DNA of 64,000 bases, taken from NCBI GenBank assembly GCA_023404675.1, contig JAEYAW010000035.1, positions 123,152-187,151 on the forward strand, read 5' to 3'. Numbering within the stretch: position 1 is the first letter of the stretch; every line of letters starts with the position of its first letter. Made by a program: the position numbers and the translations under genes. Shown piece by piece: positions 8,487-15,887 of the stretch. The DNA comes from Pseudomonadota bacterium (lineage in GTDB: Bacteria; Pseudomonadota; Alphaproteobacteria; Rhizobiales; Xanthobacteraceae). Below the pieces are notes generated by a model that did no database searches, was not told where the DNA came from, and saw only the letters and a program-made list of their open reading frames with translations.

Positions 8487-8513
8487 GGACGGCCGCGACT
8501 GTGGTGGCCGTCC
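8487..8513. terminator. Bidirectional hairpin terminator between cysK and GrlR-like gene
   Basis: 8-bp perfect stem GGACGGCC / GGCCGTCC with an 11-nt loop, placed between two convergent genes. Confidence 0.6.
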
Positions 8514-8516
8514 TCG

Positions 8517-8867
8517 TCACTCCGCCAGCTTGCGTAGGCTGGCCTCGAAGAGCTGACTGTTCTTGCCGACCAGCGCCGATCCGCTCACCTTGGCTCCGGT
8601 GTCGCTGAAAGTGCCCGAAAATCCGATGCTGACCTGCTGGCCGCCGAACAGCGGGTTGGTCCCCGCGATCCGTGTGTGCTGGTTCACCAGGACCTCGCCC
8701 TTCAGGGTCGGGCCGCGGACGGTATAGGAGCCCGTATAGAACAGCATCGCGTCACCGCCGAGAATCTTGCCGTCATGGAAGACGACGACTCCGCTTCCGC
8801 GGCCCGGATGGCCGTCCAGCATGTCCACGTGGACGGAATAGAGGCCGTTTCTCGTGCTGTCGGACAT
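8517..8867 (-). CDS. GrlR-like regulatory protein
   Basis: 116 residues. The segment GLYSVHVDMLDGHPGRGSGV followed by FHDGKILGGDAMLFYTGSY matches the GrlR fold, a small beta-barrel that in enteropathogens binds and inhibits the activator GrlA; homologues are frequent in alphaproteobacteria without a type III system. It ends with a Phe/Gly-rich SIGFSGTF beta strand and a helix. The start at 8867 is where family similarity begins. No GrlA partner or secretion gene is nearby, so the regulatory role here is open. Confidence 0.7.
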   Translation of the reverse strand: MSDSTRNGLYSVHVDMLDGHPGRGSGVVVFHDGKILGGDAMLFYTGSYTVRGPTLKGEVLVNQHTRIAGTNPLFGGQQVSIGFSGTFSDTGAKVSGSALVGKNSQLFEASLRKLAE

Positions 8868-9102
8868 CCCTTGTCGTTTCCTCGGTCGCCTGAATCTTCT
8901 GCCGATTGTCCGGCAGGCGGGCTCGCTTGGGAACAGTCGGACGGCGACTATTCCCAGCCAATATGACCCGGGGTCAAGCGTTTCCGCCAATTTTGTTCGA
9001 ACCGTGCGCAGCCCGCCTGTCACAGATCGGCAGGGCGTCCGTCAATCGGCTGGCGCGGCTGTTGCTCCGGGCTGGTGCGGCCCGCCGATCAGGGAGATGG
9101 AG

Positions 9103-9546
9103 ATGACCGGAAGGATGACGTTCGCCTGCCTCGTGGCGTCCGCGCTGCTGCTGGCTCCGCTGGCGGCCACGCCAGCCAAGGCTCAGTTCGGCGGCGGCGA
9201 CGCGGACATGATGACGCAGTTCGCGCCGATGCTGGAGATGATGAAGGCCAAGATGGGCAAGAAGCGTTTCGCGCAGCTGATGCAGACCGTCGGACCCATG
9301 ATGAGCGGGATGATGGAAAACGGCGGCGGCGGTTTCGGCGGCATGATGGGAGGAGCGGGGCCCGGGATGAATCTCGGGGGCATGAATCTCGGAGGCATGA
9401 TGGGCGGTGCCGGGCTGGGCGGCATGGGCGGCGGCGACATGAGCGCGCTGATGGGCAACGGGCAGATGATGGCGATGATCCCCCAGCTCATCAGCCTCGC
9501 CAATACAGGCGGCGGCGGACGTCACGGACGGCGGCGGCACCGCTAA
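9103..9546 (+). CDS. Secreted Met/Gly-rich protein, unknown function
   Basis: 147 residues. A signal peptide ends near residue 27 (AKA-Q), so it is exported. Residues about 36-60 form a Lys/Met-rich helix, and about 70-135 are repeats of Gly, Met and Asn (GGMMGGAG, NLGGMNLGGMM). The C-terminus is Arg/His-rich (HGRRRHR), which could bind metal or nucleic acid. AGGGAG lies 6 bases before the ATG. Low complexity makes homology calls unreliable. Confidence 0.6.
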   Translation: MTGRMTFACLVASALLLAPLAATPAKAQFGGGDADMMTQFAPMLEMMKAKMGKKRFAQLMQTVGPMMSGMMENGGGGFGGMMGGAGPGMNLGGMNLGGMMGGAGLGGMGGGDMSALMGNGQMMAMIPQLISLANTGGGGRHGRRRHR

Positions 9547-9578
9547 GGCAAAGGCAGGGTCCGGGGGCGAAACGAAAC

Positions 9579-9596
9579 GGGCGGCCGCGGCCGCCC
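9579..9596. terminator. GC hairpin between convergent genes
   Basis: GGGCGGCC-GC-GGCCGCCC, 8-bp arms, followed by ATTT; lies between the stops at 9546 (+) and 9626 (-). Confidence 0.55.
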
Positions 9597-9625
9597 ATTT
9601 CGCCGCAGGAGTGGCCGGCCTTCGA

Positions 9626-9877
9626 TCACTGTTCAAAAACGGCCGCGCAGGCGGGACTCAGGTTGTCCCGCTTGCGGCGCAGACAGGCCGTGATCTTCGA
9701 GACGCTGGGGATTTCCCCGGCGCAGAGCCTGTACACATCCGGCGTGCAGGCCTTGCGCTGGGCCGGCGAGCCGGGGCGGCCATCGCTCTGGGCCTGAGCG
9801 GCGCCCGCGAGGGACAGCAGTCCCAGAACAATGGCGGTGCCGATCAGCAGGGTCGTTCGATTGCTCGTCGTCTTCAT
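9626..9877 (-). CDS. Small secreted cysteine-containing protein
   Basis: 83 residues with a signal peptide (hydrophobic core LIGTAIVLGLLSLAGAAQAQ, cleavage after AQA near 29). The mature part has four cysteines in the pattern C-x7-C-x11-C-x10-C, close to the cysteine-rich repeat proteins (GLG1-like) common in Bradyrhizobium. The start at 9877 places the charged MKTTSNR just before the hydrophobic core. Likely periplasmic and disulfide-bonded; function unknown. Confidence 0.7.
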   Translation of the reverse strand: MKTTSNRTTLLIGTAIVLGLLSLAGAAQAQSDGRPGSPAQRKACTPDVYRLCAGEIPSVSKITACLRRKRDNLSPACAAVFEQ

Positions 9878-10126
9878 CGCTGCCTCACGTTCAGTTTGGA
9901 CCAGCCCGGCCATCCGGGCGAGGTTTCCGACCCTGGCATCATGGGCCCGCGCGGGACTGTGAGGAGGGTCACGTTACCGCCGACGCCGTTGCGCTGGCGT
10001 TCGTGCCGGGCGGATGCCGGTTCCCGGTTCACCTCCCGGCGGATGGGCCGTCTGGAAGTGTGATGCCAATCACAGAGATCGCCGGTCCGGCCGACCATGG
10101 TGCGCCTCACACAACAGGAGGCCACC

Positions 10127-10726
10127 ATGCCCGGTGCGACAACCTATCAGATGATCGTGGCTGCCCAGCAGCTCACCGACGCCGCTCTTCTTCAGCAGAT
10201 CGCCGCAGGCGACAGGACGGCGATGCACGCCCTTTACGCCCGCCACAACCGGCGTGTGTTCCGCTTCATCGCGCGCATCGTCGGCGATCCCCATACTGCC
10301 GACGACGTGGTCAGCCAGGTGTTCGTCGACGTGTATCGGGCAGCCGACCGCTTCGAGGGACGTTCGCAGGTCCTGACCTGGCTGCTGTCGATCGCGCGCA
10401 ACAAGGCGCTGGCGGTACTCCGTCAGAGGCCGCTGGAGCATCTGAGCGACGAACAGGCGGACTCCATTCCCGACCTCACCGAAAGCGCCGACCGGAAGCT
10501 TGAGCGGGACGATGTCGCAGGACTGATGCGCAACTGCCTGCTGCAACTCTCTGACGCACATCGCGAGATCATCGATCTGGTATACTATCAGGAGATGTCG
10601 GTCGAAGAGGTCGCAAGGATTGTCGGCATCCCGCGAAACACGGTGAAGACGCGCATGTTCTATGCCAGAAAGCAGTTGGCGCGGCTGATTGAGCGGGCAG
10701 GCGGGCGCAGATCGGTCGCCGTTTAG
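10127..10726 (+). CDS. ECF-family RNA polymerase sigma factor
   Basis: 199 residues. Region 2 (about 20-90) includes HNRRVFRFIARIVGD and the LTWLLSIARNKAL segment that melts the -10 element. Region 4 (about 130-185) is a helix-turn-helix with EMSVEEVARIVGIPRNTVKTRMFYARKQL. The start was set at 10127 because AGGAGG lies 5 bases upstream; an ATG at 10097 is not supported by a ribosome site. No anti-sigma gene follows directly, unlike most ECF loci, so its signal is unknown. Confidence 0.9.
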   Translation: MPGATTYQMIVAAQQLTDAALLQQIAAGDRTAMHALYARHNRRVFRFIARIVGDPHTADDVVSQVFVDVYRAADRFEGRSQVLTWLLSIARNKALAVLRQRPLEHLSDEQADSIPDLTESADRKLERDDVAGLMRNCLLQLSDAHREIIDLVYYQEMSVEEVARIVGIPRNTVKTRMFYARKQLARLIERAGGRRSVAV

Positions 10727-10820
10727 CTCGTGGAATCCGGGTTCATTCTGCTTTGGGCTGTGCTATACTGCGGTGCAGCAAACCCTCGGGCAAGGCTTGA
10801 GGATCCAATGGAGAACTGTC

Positions 10821-11120
10821 GTGAGCGAGACTTGGAATACCAAATATGGAGTCAGGCGAGTGAGGCGGGATCCGCCGACGCTTGAGGAAGCCATCTTTGC
10901 AGCCAAGGGCTTAACCGACAATCTTGATGAGCAGGTTGAGATTGCGGCGTCCTTGATGGGCGTTGCTCCCGACACCATTCGCGGAGAGATCGCCAAGACG
11001 CAGCCGCGCTCGGCCGGACTGGCCGGAGGAACGATTCGCCAGATCGAAGTGAATCGTGGTTCGCAGCGCACGGTGGTGGTGGAAAAGAAGGCGGTCCGCC
11101 GCCGGCTGGTCAACAAATAA
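10821..11120 (+). CDS. Conserved hypothetical protein (99 aa, GTG start)
   Basis: Reads VSETWNTKYGVRRVRRDPPT then a helical segment LEEAIFAAKGLTDN and a basic C-terminus (VVVEKKAVRRRLVNK). I recognise the opening WNTKYG.RRVRRDPPTLEEA as a recurrent short protein of Bradyrhizobiaceae with no known role. The start is the GTG at 10821, with GGAGAA 6-11 bases upstream; the longer frame from 10689 overlaps the sigma factor gene and has no such site. It could be controlled with the sigma factor gene 95 bp upstream. Confidence 0.7.
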   Translation: MSETWNTKYGVRRVRRDPPTLEEAIFAAKGLTDNLDEQVEIAASLMGVAPDTIRGEIAKTQPRSAGLAGGTIRQIEVNRGSQRTVVVEKKAVRRRLVNK

Positions 11121-11166
11121 GGCTGGCTTCCAGAGCTCCGCCGGCATGCGCCGGCGCCGCGTCGTT

Positions 11167-11412
11167 TTACGCCGCGAGATCGTAGGCGGCCTGCACGTCG
11201 GCCACGATCTCGGGAATCTCCCAGACCGCCTCAGGGTTCACGGCACGGATCGTGACGGTCCAGTTGCTGCCCTTGCGCGTGCGAGGCACGGCCAGAACAT
11301 CGAAATCGATCCGCCTGCAGAGCGGATTGCTGCGGAACGCGGCGGCGACGCGCGCACGGATTTCGTCGATGGAGGCTGAGGTCTTGAAGGCGGACGGTTC
11401 AAAATCGAGCAT
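11167..11412 (-). CDS. Conserved hypothetical protein (81 aa)
   Basis: Small acidic/hydrophobic alpha-beta protein: helix SIDEIRARVAAAFRSNP, then strands IDFDVLAVPR and NWTVTIRAVNP, then a C-terminal helix. No signal peptide, membrane segment or catalytic motif. Its composition is that of a real gene rather than noise, but I do not recognise a named family. It is convergent with the 99-residue gene at 10821 and 86 bp from the SGNH gene. Confidence 0.6.
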   Translation of the reverse strand: MLDFEPSAFKTSASIDEIRARVAAAFRSNPLCRRIDFDVLAVPRTRKGSNWTVTIRAVNPEAVWEIPEIVADVQAAYDLAA

Positions 11413-11498
11413 GGCATCACCGCGTTTCGCCCTGAATCCATTCAGGGACGAGCGGATGCTCGCCGATCCATGGTTACCAAAAGGTTAACAGCGTGCGG

Positions 11499-12323
11499 TC
11501 AGCGTCCCGCGGGGCTGGCTGTCGCGATGGCGCGTGTCCGGTTCACGGCGTCGGCGATGTCGTCGGCCATGAGGCGCGCGAAACAGGCATAGCCCCAATC
11601 GTTGAGATGGACGCCGTCGTTGGTCATGAAGGTCTGGAACGGGATCGACTGATCCTCGTGCCAGTGGCGCATCGATTCGTAGCGCTCGAACACCGGCACG
11701 CCCAGGCGTTTGCCCAAGGAGCCAAGCATGTCGATCATGTCCATCCGGCGGGGATTGGCGATCACGCCCGGCGAGTACTGCGGATCGATCAGCAGCACAT
11801 TGGCGCCGATGGCGCGCATGTCCCGGACGCCGATCTCGACGCCGTCCCCGACGGGTTTGAAGTCCTTGTTGCGGAGCAGGGCGTTGGAGCCGACCTGCCA
11901 CAGCACGAGATCGGGCTTTTCGGCGAGGACGTCGCGATCGAGGCGCGCCAGCATGTCGCTGCATTCCTCGCCGTTGACGCCGCGGTTGATGAGCGTGATC
12001 GGGGACAGCGGAAAACGTGCACGCAGTTCGGCGGCAAGACGGCTCGGATAGGAGTGGTCGGGTGAGCTCGCGCCGGCTCCCGCCGTCGACGACGATCCGA
12101 GCGCGACGATCTTGACGGGCTCATGAGCCAGCAGGAGCCGGGCGGTTCGTCCCAGATCCCCGACCAGAGCATGCGGCTGCGCGCGGCAGGACGTCTGTCT
12201 GAAGGCATCGTTCAGCGTCAACGCCGCCACCGTTTCCGGTTTCGTCGCAGCGGGATCGGCCGATGCGCTGAATCCGGAAAGCGCGACCATGGCGAAGGCC
12301 GTGGCCGCGAGGAGGGAGCGCAT
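11499..12323 (-). CDS. Exported SGNH/GDSL-family hydrolase
   Basis: Serine ester hydrolase of the SGNH fold. With the start at 12323, a signal peptide (MRSLLAATAFAMVALSG...) covers about 22 residues. Block I is ALGSSSTAG (74-82, nucleophile Ser about 78), block II has the NRGVNGEE Gly/Asn, block III is QVGSNA, and block V is DGVHLND near the C-terminus with the Asp/His pair. In-frame starts at 12368 and 12380 are possible. It lies just downstream of an OpgC-type acyltransferase gene on the same strand (84 bp), suggesting joint work on an acylated extracytoplasmic glycan. Confidence 0.8.
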   Translation of the reverse strand: MRSLLAATAFAMVALSGFSASADPAATKPETVAALTLNDAFRQTSCRAQPHALVGDLGRTARLLLAHEPVKIVALGSSSTAGAGASSPDHSYPSRLAAELRARFPLSPITLINRGVNGEECSDMLARLDRDVLAEKPDLVLWQVGSNALLRNKDFKPVGDGVEIGVRDMRAIGANVLLIDPQYSPGVIANPRRMDMIDMLGSLGKRLGVPVFERYESMRHWHEDQSIPFQTFMTNDGVHLNDWGYACFARLMADDIADAVNRTRAIATASPAGR

Positions 12324-12407
12324 CGGGCGGGCGGTGCCCGGCAGCTGGCCGGCGATAAGATGGTCCATCGTGAACAACATGGTGGAACGGGAACAGCTGA
12401 TCGATGG

Positions 12408-13589
12408 CTATTCCGCTGCGCTCTGGCTGGGTTGTGGGGCAGTCGACCGTCCGGCCGGCGCCGCCTTGGGAAGCGGCTTATCCTGCTTCTTCGACCACGA
12501 GATATAATAGGCAACGATGCACAGGATTGCGATGCCGATCACGCTCACAAGAAGCTGAGCAAGAAACGAGCCGGAACTCAGCATCAGCATGAAATGGGCG
12601 ACGAACGACAGGAAGATGCCGACGCAGAACACCGCCAGCGACTGCTGGCCGCATTTGATGATCGGGCGGAAGATCCGCCACTCCAGTCCCGGCCAGTCCT
12701 TCGGCACGAAGCGCGTCACCAGAAAGGCGATCACCACGAAGTGGATGAAGCGGTAGGGGGCCAGATTGGTCTTGTCGTTCGGATTGAACGCGTCGTAGAG
12801 CCAGGTCGGGAACATGGCCCCGAATTCGGGGAACCGGCCCGCGAAGGTCATCACCGCGGCGAAGATCAGGTAGGCGACCCCGAGCCAGACCAGGGCCCGC
12901 GAGCGGATGATCCAGCGTGATTCCTCGGCACCGCCCAGCGCGAACCAGGCTCCGAACATAAACAGGAGCTGCCAGGTGAACGGATTGAAGTACCAGGTTC
13001 CGTAAGGGTAGGCGGGCAGATTCCAGCCGAAATAGCGGGCCGCGAAGTACAGCGCGACCGATCCCAGCATGGTGATGTCGGGGCGACGGAGCATGGCCCA
13101 CAGGGCCAGCGGGAAAAAGCCCATCAGGACGATATAGAGCGGCAGCACGTCCAGATTGACCGGCTTGAACTTGAGCAGCAGCCCCTGACGCAGCGTTTCG
13201 ATCGGGGCGGCGACAAGCCCCGCGACGTTGAACTCGTTGATGATGTCCGGGTCGCTGTAGCGCAGCGCCACATAGCCGATCGCGACGATGTAGATCACGA
13301 ACAGCAGGATATGGGCCACGTAGAGCTGCCAGACGCGCTTCGTCAGGCGCGTGGCGCCGACGATGAAGCCGCGATCCAGCATGATCCGGGCGTAGACGAA
13401 CGAGGCGGTGTAGCCCGAGATGAACACGAACAGGTCGGCGGCGTCGCTGAAGCCGTAGTTTCGGGTGGTGATCCAGTTCACCACATTGTTGGGGATATGA
13501 TCGAGAAAGATCGCCCAGTTTGCAATTCCCCGGAAGAAGTCCAGTCGAAGGTCGCGCCCTTTCGGCGGAAGAGTTGCGTGAATTTCCAT
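12408..13589 (-). CDS. OpgC-domain membrane acyltransferase
   Basis: 393 residues with about ten hydrophobic helices, inner membrane. The N-terminus RDLRLDFFRGIANWAIFLDHIPNN is characteristic of the OpgC family, which in proteobacteria transfers succinyl groups to periplasmic glucans. The His in LDHIP fits the presumed catalytic region of the broader acyltransferase-3 superfamily. The protein is about the usual length. It is followed by the SGNH hydrolase gene. The 203-bp region to the divergent complex I gene must hold its promoter. The actual acceptor glycan is not shown by sequence. Confidence 0.88.
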   Translation of the reverse strand: MEIHATLPPKGRDLRLDFFRGIANWAIFLDHIPNNVVNWITTRNYGFSDAADLFVFISGYTASFVYARIMLDRGFIVGATRLTKRVWQLYVAHILLFVIYIVAIGYVALRYSDPDIINEFNVAGLVAAPIETLRQGLLLKFKPVNLDVLPLYIVLMGFFPLALWAMLRRPDITMLGSVALYFAARYFGWNLPAYPYGTWYFNPFTWQLLFMFGAWFALGGAEESRWIIRSRALVWLGVAYLIFAAVMTFAGRFPEFGAMFPTWLYDAFNPNDKTNLAPYRFIHFVVIAFLVTRFVPKDWPGLEWRIFRPIIKCGQQSLAVFCVGIFLSFVAHFMLMLSSGSFLAQLLVSVIGIAILCIVAYYISWSKKQDKPLPKAAPAGRSTAPQPSQSAAE

Positions 13590-13792
13590 GGGTCAGCCTT
13601 GGATCGTTCATCCTGGGCGCGTCGTCCGGCGAGCGGCGACGCGATTGTTCTTGCAAATCTGAAAAGCTATATCTTGCCGGCCCGGAAAGGGCTGCGACCG
13701 GTGAAGTTCCGCCACACTATATCAAGGCCGGCATTTCACCAATGAGGCTTCACAGGAAGGGCCCCGCTTCGGGCTGCGATTTGAGGGACAGG

Positions 13793-14098
13793 ATGACCGC
13801 GCGGATTTTCAAGCCGGCGAAGAACGCCATGCAATCCGGAACTGCCTCCACTGAGGAGTGGTGTCTCGAATTCGAGCCCGAGCAGCCCCGCGTGGTGGAA
13901 CCTTTGATGGGCTGGACGAGTTCGGGCGACATGAAGCAGCAGGTGACGCTGCATTTCGGTACCCGCGAGGAAGCGGTCGCCTATTGCGAGCATCGCGGGA
14001 TTCCCTATCAGGTTATCGAGCCGAAGGTCCGGGCACCGCGTCAAGTGGCCTACGCGGACAATTTCGTGTTCAAGCGGCTGGAGCCCTGGACGCATTGA
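13793..14098 (+). CDS. NADH dehydrogenase accessory subunit, NDUFS4-like
   Basis: 101-residue homologue of the mitochondrial complex I subunit NDUFS4 (18 kDa), an accessory subunit near the peripheral arm found in alphaproteobacteria. The family is recognised by ARIFKPAKNAMQSG, WCLEFE, PLMGWTSSGDMKQQV, the segment REEAVAYCEHRGIPYQV, and the closing YADNFVFKR. The ATG at 13793 has GAGGGACAGG upstream and gives the normal length. The main nuo operon is not in the window; this gene is usually apart from it. Confidence 0.92.
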   Translation: MTARIFKPAKNAMQSGTASTEEWCLEFEPEQPRVVEPLMGWTSSGDMKQQVTLHFGTREEAVAYCEHRGIPYQVIEPKVRAPRQVAYADNFVFKRLEPWTH

Positions 14099-14234
14099 GC
14101 CCTTGGGCCCACTGAGCCCAGCAACCTGCTGACCCTGCGACCCGCCGCCGTCCCGCGGTTCGCGCCGGAGCCGGTCGCCGCCGGTGACCGTCCGGCAAAA
14201 ATGAACTTGATTCATCTCGCCGTCCGGTTACACC

Positions 14235-15887
14235 ATGGCGCAAAGGCCGCCGCGTGCGGCCGACAAGCCAGCCGTGCGGGAGACAATGCCCCTTCATTCG
14301 ACCGTCGATCCGGCGTCGCCGGATTTCGCGCAGAACGCGCAAGCCATGCGCGGCCTCGTGGACGACTTGCGCCAGAGGCTTGCTGAGGTGTCCGAGGGCG
14401 GCGGCGAGGCCTCGCGCGCGCGCCACGTGTCCCGCGGCAAGATGCTGGCGCGGGATCGCGTCGATCTTTTGGTCGATCCCGGCACCGCCTTCCTCGAACT
14501 GTCGCCGCTGGCGGGGTTCGGCCTCTATGGCGGCGATGTTCATTCGGCGAGCATTGTCACCGGCATCGGCCGGGTGTCGGGCCGCGAGTGCATGATCGTC
14601 GCCAACGATGCCACCATCAAGGGCGGCACCTATTATCCGATGACGGTGAAGAAGCATCTGCGGGCGCAGGATATCGCGCGGCAGAACCGGCTGCCGTGCA
14701 TCTACATGGTGGACTCCGGCGGCGCGTTCCTGCCGCAGCAGGACGACATCTTCCCGGACGAGCGGCATTTCGGCCGCATCTTCTACAATCAGGCGCAGAT
14801 GTCGGCGGAGGGCATTCCGCAGATCGCCATCGTGATGGGCTCCTGCACCGCCGGCGGCGCCTACGTGCCGGCGATGTCGGACGAGAGCATCATCGTGCGC
14901 AATCAGGGCACGATCTTCCTCGGTGGACCGCCGCTGGTGAAGGCCGCGACCGGCGAGATCGTCAGTGCCGAGGAACTCGGCGGCGCGGACGTGCATTCGC
15001 GCCAGTCGGGCGTCACGGACCACTATGCGCAGAACGACGCGCATGCCATCGGCATCGCGCGCAGCATTGTCGCGAACTTCAATCCGCCGGAGCGCGCGCA
15101 AGGTCGCCGCGCGCCACGCGAGCCGCTGTATCCGGCGGAGGAGATCTACGGAATCGTTCCCTCGGACGGCCGCAAGCCGTTCGACGTGCGCGATATCATC
15201 GCGCGCCTTGTCGACGGCTCGGAGTTCGACGAGTTCAAGAAGCTCTATGGCCAGACGCTGGTCTGCGGCTTCGCCCACATCTGGGGTTATCCCGTCGGCA
15301 TCGTCGCCAACAACGGCATCCTGTTCAGCGAAAGCTCCCTGAAGGGCGCGCACTTCATCGAGCTGTGCTGCCAGCGCAAGATTCCCTTGCTGTTCCTGCA
15401 GAACATCACCGGCTTCATGGTCGGCAAGAAATACGAGGCGGGCGGCATCGCGCGCGACGGCGCCAAGCTGGTGACGGCCGTCGCCACCGCGGGCGTGCCG
15501 AAGTTCACCGTGGTGATCGGCGGCTCGCACGGCGCAGGCAATTACGGCATGTGCGGGCGGGCTTACTCGCCGCGCTTCATGTGGATGTGGCCGAACGCGC
15601 GCATCTCGGTGATGGGCGGCGAGCAGGCCGCCATCGTGCTCTCGACGCTGCGCCGCGATGCCATCGAGGGCAAGGGCGGCACGTGGTCGGCGGAGGAGGA
15701 GAACGAATTCCGCGCGCCGATCCGCGGACAGTACGAGAAGCAGGGCCATCCGTATTACGCCACCGCGCGGCTGTGGGACGACGGCGTGATCGATCCCGCC
15801 GATACGCGGCTCGTGCTGGGGCTCGGCCTGTCGGCGGCGGCGAACCAGCCGGTCGGCGACACCCGGTTCGGCCTGTTCAGGATGTGA
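14235..15887 (+). CDS. mccB: Methylcrotonyl-CoA carboxylase, carboxyltransferase (beta) subunit
   Basis: Transfers CO2 from carboxybiotin to 3-methylcrotonyl-CoA in leucine/isovalerate breakdown. 550 residues, beta-subunit length. Features: the acyl-CoA half with ARHVSRGKMLARDRVD and MVDSGGAFLPQQDDIFPD, and the biotin half with ENITGFMVGKKYEAGGIARDGAKLV-type blocks typical of MCC rather than propionyl-CoA carboxylase. Starts at 14235 and 14286 (MPLHSTVD) are both possible; the latter agrees better with family N-termini. The stop overlaps the start of the alpha-subunit gene. Confidence 0.93.
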   Translation: MAQRPPRAADKPAVRETMPLHSTVDPASPDFAQNAQAMRGLVDDLRQRLAEVSEGGGEASRARHVSRGKMLARDRVDLLVDPGTAFLELSPLAGFGLYGGDVHSASIVTGIGRVSGRECMIVANDATIKGGTYYPMTVKKHLRAQDIARQNRLPCIYMVDSGGAFLPQQDDIFPDERHFGRIFYNQAQMSAEGIPQIAIVMGSCTAGGAYVPAMSDESIIVRNQGTIFLGGPPLVKAATGEIVSAEELGGADVHSRQSGVTDHYAQNDAHAIGIARSIVANFNPPERAQGRRAPREPLYPAEEIYGIVPSDGRKPFDVRDIIARLVDGSEFDEFKKLYGQTLVCGFAHIWGYPVGIVANNGILFSESSLKGAHFIELCCQRKIPLLFLQNITGFMVGKKYEAGGIARDGAKLVTAVATAGVPKFTVVIGGSHGAGNYGMCGRAYSPRFMWMWPNARISVMGGEQAAIVLSTLRRDAIEGKGGTWSAEEENEFRAPIRGQYEKQGHPYYATARLWDDGVIDPADTRLVLGLGLSAAANQPVGDTRFGLFRM

